From positions 2,039,302-2,051,131 of the forward strand of contig CP070687.1 of the NCBI GenBank assembly GCA_020353115.1: DNA of 11,830 bases, read 5' to 3'. A program made the position numbers and the translations under genes. This DNA is from Bacteroidales bacterium (GTDB lineage: Bacteria; Bacteroidota; Bacteroidia; Bacteroidales; VadinHA17). The notes beneath the pieces were generated by a model. That model ran no database searches. It saw nothing but the letters and a program-made list of their open reading frames with translations, and was not told the origin of the DNA. Shown here one piece after another: positions 1-6,637 of this stretch (positions are counted from its first letter, which is position 1; every line of letters starts with the position of its first letter).

Positions 1-219
1 ATGGACAGGAGGGTGATTGCCAAATTTCCTGAGAAAAATATTCTTATGAGTGGATACAGCGAGAAAGAAGAAACACTGGGCAATAAAACAGCTATGATCT
101 GGCTTAAGAAAGGTAAAGGACAACTGGTTTTGTTTGGCTTCAATCCACAATTCAGGGCATCCACACAGTGTACATTCAAACTGTTGTTTAATTCCTTGTT
201 GCTGACAAAGATTGATTAA
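1..219 (+). CDS. C-terminal end of an M14-like metallopeptidase (5' part outside window)
   Basis: Only the last 72 codons are visible. The ATG at base 1 is probably an internal methionine, because the reading frame is open to the window edge. The stretch GKGQLVLFGFNPQFRA followed by TFKLLFNSLLL resembles the extreme C-terminus of large Bacteroidota proteins annotated as M14 zinc carboxypeptidases, where a glutamine-amidotransferase-like domain closes with a 'GKG-VVLFGF-RPQ-R...TFKLLFNALL' segment. None of the zinc-binding HxxE...H residues are in the window, so catalytic function cannot be judged. The gene is followed after 43 bp by a DoxX-family gene on the same strand, so the two may be co-transcribed. 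The assignment rests on recalled family resemblance of the tail only. Another protein sharing this C-terminal domain is possible. Confidence 0.6.
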   Translation: MDRRVIAKFPEKNILMSGYSEKEETLGNKTAMIWLKKGKGQLVLFGFNPQFRASTQCTFKLLFNSLLLTKID

Positions 220-262
220 ATAGAAATAATTACAGGTGCACAATTACTGAAATTTTAAAGAA

Positions 263-787
263 ATGAAATCAGATCGGTTTGAGAATCCTATTATTCAGTA
301 TACCAAATGGCAATTGTCTTGGTTGGTACTGTTACGTATAACTATTGGATGGCATTTTCTCTATGAGGGGATTGCGAAACTATCAAATCCTGACTGGTCT
401 GCTATCGGATTTTTACTTGATTCCAAAGGATTTTTGTCGGGATTTTTTTATGGTTTGGCCAATAATTCAGGTATTCTAAATGTGGTGGATTTCCTGAATA
501 TATGGGGACTGATCCTGATTGGAGCAGGATTGATATTAGGATCTTTCACAAGAATCTCAGCTATAGCAGGGATGGTGCTACTCGCTTTTTATTACCTGTC
601 ACACCCTCCGTTTGTCGGACTTACATTTGCTGTGCCGGGTGAGGGGAGCTATCTCATTGTCAATAAAAACCTGATTGAATTTTTTGCACTGGCCATCCTG
701 GTGGTTTTTCCCACAGGACATATTATAGGGCTGGACCGGTTTGTCCAAGGGTTGAAACCCGTTAACAAACAATACAGGACACGTTAA
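263..787 (+). CDS. DoxX-family integral membrane protein
   Basis: This 174-residue protein has four hydrophobic segments at roughly residues 18-34, 74-94, 98-114 and 136-157, the usual DoxX four-helix plan and a typical family length. The first helix carries LRITIGWHFLYEGIAKL, matching the conserved DoxX pattern of Arg, Gly, a downstream 'EG/HG' and Lys. A longer loop (residues 41-72) between helices 1 and 2 is typical of Bacteroidota members annotated as DoxX or TQO small-subunit DoxD-like. The exact biochemical role of most such proteins is unknown; the founding DoxD/DoxA pair is a thiosulfate:quinone oxidoreductase in Acidianus. The gap to the downstream Tat-type oxidoreductase is 31 bp, so an operon is likely. 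A quinone-linked membrane protein beside an exported dehydrogenase is suggestive, but an electron-transfer link is only inference. No Shine-Dalgarno is evident upstream of the ATG, as usual in this phylum. Confidence 0.85.
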   Translation: MKSDRFENPIIQYTKWQLSWLVLLRITIGWHFLYEGIAKLSNPDWSAIGFLLDSKGFLSGFFYGLANNSGILNVVDFLNIWGLILIGAGLILGSFTRISAIAGMVLLAFYYLSHPPFVGLTFAVPGEGSYLIVNKNLIEFFALAILVVFPTGHIIGLDRFVQGLKPVNKQYRTR

Positions 788-818
788 TTACTTTAAAAGT
801 TCTTATTACACAAATATT

Positions 819-2414
819 ATGAGTGAAGAAAATAAAGACAAGGAAAAAACCCCGGAAAATATACCGGAGAAACATCACGGACCTATAAGAAGAAGGGATG
901 TTTTGAAAGGACTTGCAACTGTCCCGGTACTGGGTGCTTTTGCATACAGCCTTTATAGAAAACGGAGATATGACAGGCTCCTTAAAAATACCATTCTGGA
1001 TGAACTGGATTTAAGCTCTGAATCCCCAGTTATCGAGCCCGTGAAATCCGACGGGAAACGGATACGGCTTGGTCTGATTGGATATGGCATCCGGGGAAAA
1101 CAGCTGGCAGGAGCGGCCGGTTTTCTGCACCCTGCGATAATCGATGAATATAAAGCGGATGCATTGGAAAATCAGGCAAACAAACGCTATCAGGAATTTC
1201 TGGAGCAGGAAGATTTGAATATTGAGATCAGTGGTGTATGCGATATTTTTGACACATATGGCGAAATGGCGAGGGAGGCCGCAGCAAATATCAACAGAAC
1301 GGGAAGCGACGGGAAATTGGGGCGGTTGCCAAAAAGATACAGGACATATAAGGAATTGATTGAGGCAGACGATATTGATGCCGTTATCATTGCATCTCCC
1401 GACCACTGGCATGCACAGATGACCATAGATGCTGCCAATGCCGGAAAACATGTCTATTGTGAAAAACCGCTCACCAAAACCGTAGATGAGACAATCCGCG
1501 TTCTGGAAGCGGTAAAGAAAAACAATATCGTATTCCAACTCGGACATCAGGGACGCCAAACGGAAAGTTATATCAAGGCAAAAGAGGCGATCCGAAAAAA
1601 CGTCCTGGGAAAGATAACACTTATCGAGGTTACGACGAACCGGAATGACCCCAATGGGGCATGGGTCTATCCGATCCATCCGGATGCCAACATGCAGACC
1701 ATCGACTGGGAACAGTTTATCGGACCCGCTCCAAGACATGAATTCAGCCTTGAACGTTTTTTCAGATGGAGGTGCTGGTGGGATTACAGTACGGGCCTTT
1801 CCGGAGATCTTTTAACTCATGAATACGATGCCATGAACCAGATCATAGACCTAGGAATACCGAATTCGGCCGTTTCTTCCGGAGGAATATACTATTTCAA
1901 AGATGGAAGAACCGTGCCCGATGTGTTACATACGGTTTTCGAATTTCCTGAAAAAGATCTTACTATGATTTACAGTGCAACATTGGCAAGCAACAGATCC
2001 AGGGGAAAGGTGATCATGGGACATGATGCTTCAATGGAAGTGGGAAATGAACTGTCCATTCTGGTCGACAGGGAATCGACACGTTACAAGGATAAACTGG
2101 AAAAGAAGATTATCGATCCAACACTTCCCCTCTATTCCTATATCCCGGGAAGAAAGAATGTGGATGCCATTACCTCGGCAACAGAACAATACTTTGCCGG
2201 GAGAGGTTTAATGTATACCTACAGGATGGGCAGAAGAGTGGATACAACCCATCTTCATATTAAAGAATGGCTCGAAGCAATCCGTACAGGCGGACAAACT
2301 TCATGTAACATAGACCAGGGATTCGAAGAAGCAATCACAGCACATATGGGAACCAAAGCATACCTTGAAAACCGTAAGGTTTTCTGGGATCCTGAAAAAC
2401 GAAAAATTGTTTAG
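819..2414 (+). CDS. Gfo/Idh/MocA-family oxidoreductase with twin-arginine N-terminus
   Basis: This is a 531-residue NAD(P)-dependent oxidoreductase of the Gfo/Idh/MocA family. A charged N-terminus leads to RRRDVLKG (residues 24-31), a twin-arginine motif, then a hydrophobic run (about 32-46). The Rossmann nucleotide-binding loop LGLIGYGIRG is at 84-93. The family Lys motif is CEKPLTK at 214-220 (K216), and the catalytic-region motif WWDYSTGLSGDLLTHE lies at 320-335, with D330 and H334 in a DxxxH arrangement. The length exceeds a minimal member (about 330-400) because of the export segment, an insertion between the glycine loop and the first acidic strand (about 100-135), and an extended C-terminal domain. 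The hydrophobic run is followed by RKRRYDR rather than an AxA cleavage site, so it may stay as a membrane anchor. It probably shares a transcript with the DoxX gene. The substrate is unknown; members act on sugars, cyclitols and related polyols. Confidence 0.9.
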   Translation: MSEENKDKEKTPENIPEKHHGPIRRRDVLKGLATVPVLGAFAYSLYRKRRYDRLLKNTILDELDLSSESPVIEPVKSDGKRIRLGLIGYGIRGKQLAGAAGFLHPAIIDEYKADALENQANKRYQEFLEQEDLNIEISGVCDIFDTYGEMAREAAANINRTGSDGKLGRLPKRYRTYKELIEADDIDAVIIASPDHWHAQMTIDAANAGKHVYCEKPLTKTVDETIRVLEAVKKNNIVFQLGHQGRQTESYIKAKEAIRKNVLGKITLIEVTTNRNDPNGAWVYPIHPDANMQTIDWEQFIGPAPRHEFSLERFFRWRCWWDYSTGLSGDLLTHEYDAMNQIIDLGIPNSAVSSGGIYYFKDGRTVPDVLHTVFEFPEKDLTMIYSATLASNRSRGKVIMGHDASMEVGNELSILVDRESTRYKDKLEKKIIDPTLPLYSYIPGRKNVDAITSATEQYFAGRGLMYTYRMGRRVDTTHLHIKEWLEAIRTGGQTSCNIDQGFEEAITAHMGTKAYLENRKVFWDPEKRKIV

Positions 2415-2660
2415 TTACAAACTACTTTACGGTAACCATATAAACAAGAAGAGATTTTATTAAGGCAACTTCTGCCATAGCAGCAGCATCAATGGTATCA
2501 CCGCTGCATGCCATGTCAAATATTGAACAGCAGATCGGTCTTATTCTTTACTCTGTCCGGAATGAAATACTATTTTGTGGAGCAGGATAGTTGCAGGAAC
2601 CATCCCTGCCTTGAAAGTGTTAAAATCAGCCACGATTACCTCAGTAAAATGGGATTTTAA

Positions 2661-2689
2661 TCCTCCCTGCCTGCCAGCCGGAAGGCTGG
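2661..2689. repeat. Palindromic Bacteroidota-type repeat (LPAGRQG-encoding)
   Basis: CCAGCC at 2674-2679 and GGCTGG at 2684-2689 form a perfect 6-bp inverted repeat around GGAA. Upstream is CCTCCCTGCCTG. Read on the minus strand the element gives SLPAGRQGG. From memory, this peptide string recurs in many spurious Bacteroidota ORFs because the underlying DNA is a dispersed intergenic palindrome (CCTGCCTGCCGGCAGG-like). This copy is an imperfect version. Confidence 0.5.
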
Positions 2690-2894
2690 TTTCCCGAGAC
2701 TTGCTACGGAAATAAAAGTCCAGAACTTGATTTGGGTTCAATACCAATTTATTTCATTTCTCTTTGATTCATCCTTCAAAATAAAGAATCTTCCTTATGG
2801 TAAAATTCCGGGATCGTGTGATCAGGGATCGGTTTGATTCCGGATGGCTTCTTTTACCTGCCTGACTATAAGTTTTACATGAAGTCTTATTTCC

Positions 2895-2920
2895 TGTAGC
2901 CAGGTAACTGGCCACATTTT
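2895..2920 (+). terminator. Terminator-like hairpin
   Basis: TGTAGCCAG at 2895-2903 pairs with CTGGCCACA at 2908-2916 around a GTAA tetraloop, with one A-C mismatch in a 9-position stem. TTTT follows immediately at 2917-2920. The shape fits a weak intrinsic terminator reading rightward. It lies about 480 bp after the nearest upstream stop, so it may end read-through transcription before the 3088 gene, or be a relic of a lost gene. Confidence 0.35.
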
Positions 2921-3011
2921 AAATGATTCTTATTCCGAAAGGTCATCCTGGGTTTATGGTTGTTATCTTAACCTCGTACAGGCTATTGCAGAATTCTTTC
3001 ATTACGATTTC

Positions 3012-3041
3012 TTGCAAAAATTGATTTTATTCTTATATTTA
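3012..3041 (+). promoter_or_regulatory. Bacteroidota-type promoter for the repeat protein
   Basis: TTG at 3012-3014 is followed after 19 nt by TATATTTA at 3034-3041. This matches the phylum's -33 TTTG and -7 TAnnTTTG elements except for the first and last bases. Transcription would start about 7 bp further on, giving a leader of roughly 40 nt before the ATG at 3088. It is the only good match in the preceding 100 bp. Confidence 0.5.
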
Positions 3042-3087
3042 TTTCCTGCATAAAGCAGACAGTACCGAAACCACAAAACATATCATT

Positions 3088-6000
3088 ATGAAAAAGTTCA
3101 TGTCTTTAATTGCCATGAGCCTGATAGGATTCTGCATATTCGATATGCAGACCGCGGGCCAGACACCCGAAACATTTAATTACCAGGCTGTGATAAGGGG
3201 TGATAATAATGAACCTTTGGCGGGAACGAACGTCAGCTTCAGGATAAGCATCCTGCAGGGGAATATGGATGGAACAGAAATTTATAGGGAAACTCATTCG
3301 ATCACGACCAATGATTTCGGACTTGTAATCCTTGAGATTGGAAATGGAACGACTGAATCAGGCGATTTTTCGTCCATCGACTGGGGAGGGGACAGCTATT
3401 TTCTCAAGGTGGAACTGGATCCTGCCGGTGGAAGCAGTTATAGTGTAATGGGAACGTCCCGGCTGCTATCAGTTCCCTATGCCCTTCATGCCGCTGTCGT
3501 GGATACTCCCATGACCAGGCTGGGTATTACGGAGGATCCCCTGTCCGATCCTGAAACTGCATTGTTTGAAGTGAAACGAAACGATGGTCAGACTGTGTTT
3601 GCGGTATACCCGGACAGCGTGAGGGTATTTGTTAATGAGGCTGAAATGAAGGGTACCAAGGGCGGATTTGCCGTCGGAGGATTTACCCCGGCCAAAGGTC
3701 CGGGACAGGAATATTTAAGGATTACTCCGGATAGTGTTCGAATCTATGTCGATGAAACTATTACCAAAGGTACGAAAGGGGGTTTTGCCGTGGGCGGTTT
3801 TACGCCAGGCAAAAGTACGGCTGCCAGCTTGCTGCACCTTACAAAAGAAAACTATTTTATCGGTCATGAAGCAGGGGCAAGTAATACGGACGGACTGTAC
3901 AATACCTTCCTGGGCTATAATGCAGGGTATTCAAATACAACCGGGAACCAGAACATCTTTTTCGGATATGGATCAGGATATTCCAACACGAACGGATTCA
4001 GTAATATTTTTATCGGTGATTCCGCAGGTTATGATAATTCTTCCGGAAGATATAATGTATTCCTTGGAAACAATACCGGTCAGAAAAATACAACCGGCTA
4101 CCAGAACGTGGCAATCGGCCATTGGGCGGGAAATGAAAATACAACCGGACACCGAAATATTTTTGTAGGGGTTGCCTCCGGGTTGTATAACACGGAAGGG
4201 CAATTCAATATTTTTATGGGTAACTGGGCCGGAGGATTCAATACTACCGGAACTAATAATGTGTTTATAGGTTCATATTCCGGGAGGTATAATACCACCG
4301 GAAGTGATAATATTTTCCTCGGGCAATTCAGCGGGTATAATAACGATACTGCAAATTCCAATATTTTTATCGGAAATTACTCAGGTTTTGAAAACCATTC
4401 CGGGTACGAAAATGTTTTCATCGGTGATTCATCCGGCGCAAGTAATACAACCGGTATTTATAATGTTTTCATGGGTATAAACACCGGAAGAAACAACCTC
4501 GAAGGGAGCTCCAATGTATTTATCGGCCAGGAAGCCGGAAAATCCAATACCATGGGAAACAAGAATATCTTCCTGGGAACATCCAGTGGTAAATACAATT
4601 ATGAGGGTAGTGATAATATCTTCCTGGGGGAATACAGTGGATACAACAACGGAAATGCACATTCAAATATATTCATTGGGAATTATGCAGGTTATGCCAA
4701 TACGGATGGTATTGAAAATGTGTTTATTGGTGATTCATCCGGTGCAAACAATACAATTGGTACGTATAATGTATTCATGGGGGTGAATTCAGGGAAAAAC
4801 AATACGGAGGGAAGTTCCAATGTATTTATCGGGGAAGAAGCCGGTATCAGTAATACGACCGGGCACAGAAATGTTTTTCTCGGAACCTATTCGGGCTGGA
4901 GCAATACGGAAGGAGAATCCAATGTATTCCTGGGGAGAGCTACGGGTGTTTCCAATACTACAGGACATTCGAATATATTTATCGGACGAAGTGCAGGATG
5001 GACAAATACCATCGGTTCGGATAACATTTACATTGGCCAGTGGGCAGGAGTCTACAGCGATACCACTTCTTCAAATATATTCATTGGAAGGAATAGTGGT
5101 ATGAAAAACACCGGGGGGCAGTTGAGTGTGTATTTAGGCAACTATACCGGGTTTGAAAATACCACCGGTTCGGATAATACCTTCATCGGACAGGAAAGCG
5201 GGCGCAATAATACCGAGGGCAGTTTTAATACATTTCTTGGAGGATTTAGCGGCGGTGCAAATAATACAGGGTCATACAATGTTATGCTGGGTTACAATTC
5301 CGGAGCAACCAATGAATCCGGCATGTCAAACGTTTATATCGGGGAAGCGGCCGGCCTTAATGCAACAGGATCGGATAATATTTTCATTGGAAGACTGGCT
5401 GGCGCCGATGAATCCGGTTCCAACAGGTTGTATATTGAAAATACTCCAGCAGACAGTACAGAAGCTCTTATTTACGGTGAATTTGACAATAACATCCTTC
5501 TCCTGAATGCTGATGTTACCGTCAGAGGATCTTTATCTGTCGGAGGAGACGGAAATTATAACCTTTTCCTGGGTGATTCTGCCGGGTTTTTCAATGCTTC
5601 AGGCCATTCAAATACTTTCTTAGGTAGTGAAGCAGGCAATTATAATGCAACCGGCATCAGGAATGTTTATGTGGGAACATGGGCAGGTGAGGCGAACATT
5701 GACGGAAGCAGGAATACATTCATCGGAAGGGCTGCAGGAGTATTTAATACAAGCGGTAACAGAAATGTTTTCCTGGGAGAGAATGCAGGTTTTTATAATA
5801 CAATCGGCAGCGGGAATGTCTTCCTCGGAAACTGGACCGGGTTTGAAAATACAATCGGTGATTCAAGCATATTTATCGGGAATTATGCCGGTAAAAGTGA
5901 AACAGCATCACACCGTCTCTATATCGAAAACAGTGATGCAGCTAATATCAATGCCCTGATTTATGGTGAGTTCGATACGGATCTCCTGGCTTTTAATGCC

Positions 6001-6627
6001 AAGGTTGGTATCGGGACCATCTCACCGACGGCCAAACTGGATATTGTCCAGGGTTATGAATCGGGTGTTCTCTTGAAACTCACGAACGGCAATATCGCCG
6101 GTCCCAATGAATCAACCCTGATGAGCATGAAAGGAATCAATTCAACGGAAAACGTAACACTGGATATATTTACAAAGAACATTGCATCAACCTTGCAGTA
6201 TATTGCTCTGGAAGCCGGGGGGACACAGGCTGACAGGCTGATTTTGCAGCCGGCAGGAGGATCGGTTGGTATCGGTACGGAAAACCCACAGGGAACCCTG
6301 GATGTTAACGGAAGTATCTATCAGAGAGGTGGTGAATTACATGCCGACTATGTTTTTGAGAAGGAATATGACCTGGAAACAATCGAGGAACATGCCGGAT
6401 TCATGTGGAAAAACAAACACCTGCCTGCTGTTCCTAAAGCTGTAAAGGATGAAAATGGAAACGATATTGTGGAGTGGGGAGCCAGGAGCAGGGGAGTGCT
6501 GGAAGAATTGGAGAAAGCCCATGTTTATATTGACCAGTTGAACAGAGCATTGAAAGAACAACAAGAAGTGATCGATCAATTAAGACTGGAAATAGAAAAA
6601 CTGAGAACAGTGAACAGTGATCAGTGA
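3088..6627 (+). CDS. Secreted fibre-like protein with 38 FIGxxSGxxNTTGxxN repeats
   Basis: The protein has 1179 residues. A Sec signal peptide occupies about 1-24 (cleavage probably at TAG-QTPE). Residues 27-136 form the N-terminal domain typical of Bacteroidota 'tail fibre' proteins (FNYQAVIRG, a VSFRISILQG strand, closing with SVPYALHA). A duplicated 29-residue segment with KGTKGGFAVGGFTP covers 175-203 and 214-242. Array 1 has 31 repeats (256-779) and array 2 has 7 (826-942). Each array ends in a RLYIEN...ALIYGEFD module. GIGTxxP segments occur at 974 and 1061, then the YVFEKEYDLETIEEH...WKNKHLPAVP region (from 1088), and a coiled-coil heptad tail (about 1134-1175). The periodic Gly/Asn pattern suggests a stacked beta-roll or beta-helix, and the coiled coil suggests oligomerisation, probably as a trimer. 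No type IX sorting domain or membrane anchor is seen at the C-terminus. Surface or adhesive function is inference; no enzyme motif is present. Confidence 0.85.
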   Translation: MKKFMSLIAMSLIGFCIFDMQTAGQTPETFNYQAVIRGDNNEPLAGTNVSFRISILQGNMDGTEIYRETHSITTNDFGLVILEIGNGTTESGDFSSIDWGGDSYFLKVELDPAGGSSYSVMGTSRLLSVPYALHAAVVDTPMTRLGITEDPLSDPETALFEVKRNDGQTVFAVYPDSVRVFVNEAEMKGTKGGFAVGGFTPAKGPGQEYLRITPDSVRIYVDETITKGTKGGFAVGGFTPGKSTAASLLHLTKENYFIGHEAGASNTDGLYNTFLGYNAGYSNTTGNQNIFFGYGSGYSNTNGFSNIFIGDSAGYDNSSGRYNVFLGNNTGQKNTTGYQNVAIGHWAGNENTTGHRNIFVGVASGLYNTEGQFNIFMGNWAGGFNTTGTNNVFIGSYSGRYNTTGSDNIFLGQFSGYNNDTANSNIFIGNYSGFENHSGYENVFIGDSSGASNTTGIYNVFMGINTGRNNLEGSSNVFIGQEAGKSNTMGNKNIFLGTSSGKYNYEGSDNIFLGEYSGYNNGNAHSNIFIGNYAGYANTDGIENVFIGDSSGANNTIGTYNVFMGVNSGKNNTEGSSNVFIGEEAGISNTTGHRNVFLGTYSGWSNTEGESNVFLGRATGVSNTTGHSNIFIGRSAGWTNTIGSDNIYIGQWAGVYSDTTSSNIFIGRNSGMKNTGGQLSVYLGNYTGFENTTGSDNTFIGQESGRNNTEGSFNTFLGGFSGGANNTGSYNVMLGYNSGATNESGMSNVYIGEAAGLNATGSDNIFIGRLAGADESGSNRLYIENTPADSTEALIYGEFDNNILLLNADVTVRGSLSVGGDGNYNLFLGDSAGFFNASGHSNTFLGSEAGNYNATGIRNVYVGTWAGEANIDGSRNTFIGRAAGVFNTSGNRNVFLGENAGFYNTIGSGNVFLGNWTGFENTIGDSSIFIGNYAGKSETASHRLYIENSDAANINALIYGEFDTDLLAFNAKVGIGTISPTAKLDIVQGYESGVLLKLTNGNIAGPNESTLMSMKGINSTENVTLDIFTKNIASTLQYIALEAGGTQADRLILQPAGGSVGIGTENPQGTLDVNGSIYQRGGELHADYVFEKEYDLETIEEHAGFMWKNKHLPAVPKAVKDENGNDIVEWGARSRGVLEELEKAHVYIDQLNRALKEQQEVIDQLRLEIEKLRTVNSDQ
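3610..3813 (+). repeat. Duplicated 29-residue KGTKGGFAVGGFTP segment
   Basis: Two in-frame copies, 3610-3696 and 3727-3813, both read PDSVR-[VI]-[FY]-V-[ND]-E...KGTKGGFAVGGFTP-x-K. They are separated by ten residues. The shared protein core is near-identical while synonymous codons differ (for example AAGGGTACCAAGGGC versus AAAGGTACGAAAGGG), so the duplication is old and kept at protein level. Confidence 0.85.
3853..5424 (+). repeat. Repeat array 1: 31 units of a 17-residue motif
   Basis: The period is 51 bp. The unit consensus is [VI]F[IL]G-x-x-[SA]-G-x-x-N-T-T-G-x-x-N. Units 1-29 are 17 residues without indels, unit 30 has lost one residue, and unit 31 is a 15-residue cap leading into RLYIEN. 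The Phe, Gly4, Gly8 and Asn17 positions are nearly invariant, while positions 5-6 and 9-10 vary most. Units differ considerably in DNA sequence, so this is not a young minisatellite. Confidence 0.9.
4312..4923 (+). repeat. Higher-order tandem duplication of six repeat units
   Basis: Repeat units 10-15 (4312-4617) and 16-21 (4618-4923) align one-to-one in the same order. By hand count 72 of 102 residues are identical, clearly above neighbouring units aligned at random. For instance unit 12 VFIGDSSGASNTTGIYN matches unit 18 VFIGDSSGANNTIGTYN, and unit 13 VFMGINTGRNNLEGSSN matches unit 19 VFMGVNSGKNNTEGSSN. A 306-bp block was therefore duplicated in tandem. Confidence 0.8.
5425..5517 (+). repeat. 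First array-terminating RLYIEN...YGEFD module
   Basis: Residues 780-810 form a 31-residue non-repeat module (RLYIEN, ALIYGEFD, then a LxxNAxV strand) that ends array 1. An equal-length counterpart lies at 5914-6006. From family knowledge the same module precedes GIGTxxP segments in many Bacteroidota fibre proteins. Here it leads to GSLSVGG and then back into a second repeat array. Confidence 0.8.
5563..5913 (+). repeat. Repeat array 2: 7 units of the 17-residue motif
   Basis: Six full 17-residue units and one 15-residue cap (residues 826-942) follow the same FLGxxAGxxNxxGxxN pattern as array 1. The cap has the same length as the cap of array 1. The array is preceded by a VRGSLSVGG linker, suggesting duplication of a whole array-plus-terminator block followed by expansion of the first copy. 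Confidence 0.85.
5914..6006 (+). repeat. Second array-terminating RLYIEN...YGEFD module
   Basis: Residues 943-973 are colinear with the module at 5425-5517, without gaps over 31 positions (RLYIEN, ALIYGEFD and NAxV shared). This copy continues into GIGTISPTAKLDI, the usual continuation in this protein class. Confidence 0.8.
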
Positions 6628-6637
6628 GCCCCGGGAA

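Larger units (their letters stand above)
2415..3087. other. 673-bp intergenic stretch without a convincing gene
   Basis: No reading frame here looks like an intact gene. The longest (minus strand, 2541-2747, 68 codons) passes through a palindromic repeat that always yields LPAGRQG and is judged spurious. A shorter minus-strand frame, 2514-2422, encodes 30 residues containing GDTIDAAAMAEVALIK and ends 8 bp from the stop of the oxidoreductase on the other strand. It reads like a gene tail but I do not recognise it. The stretch also holds a terminator-like hairpin near 2895-2920 and the promoter of the downstream repeat protein. It may be the worn remains of lost genes, which the sequence alone cannot prove. 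Confidence 0.6.

Noticed and set aside
1011..1739. 242-codon minus-strand ORF inside the first oxidoreductase
   Set aside because: It is antisense to a well-supported Gfo/Idh/MocA gene with all expected motifs. Its translation has low-complexity, Cys-rich composition typical of a shadow frame.
2414..2436. GTTAC...GTAAC inverted repeat as terminator of the first oxidoreductase
   Set aside because: The stem is only 5 bp, AT-rich, begins inside the stop codon and is not followed by a U-run.
2541..2747. 68-codon minus-strand ORF as a gene
   Set aside because: It runs through the LPAGRQG palindrome, has no recognisable domain, and its opposite strand is also partly open. It is best explained as a spurious frame in non-coding DNA.
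3853..5424. CRISPR array or DNA minisatellite
   Set aside because: The 51-bp period is in frame with a secreted protein, units diverge by synonymous and conservative changes, and there are no identical repeats separated by unique spacers.
3734..5959. Several plus-strand alternate-frame ORFs of 90-144 codons inside the repeat gene
   Set aside because: They arise because the 51-bp repeat keeps the other frames open periodically. Their translations are repetitive echoes of the main frame.
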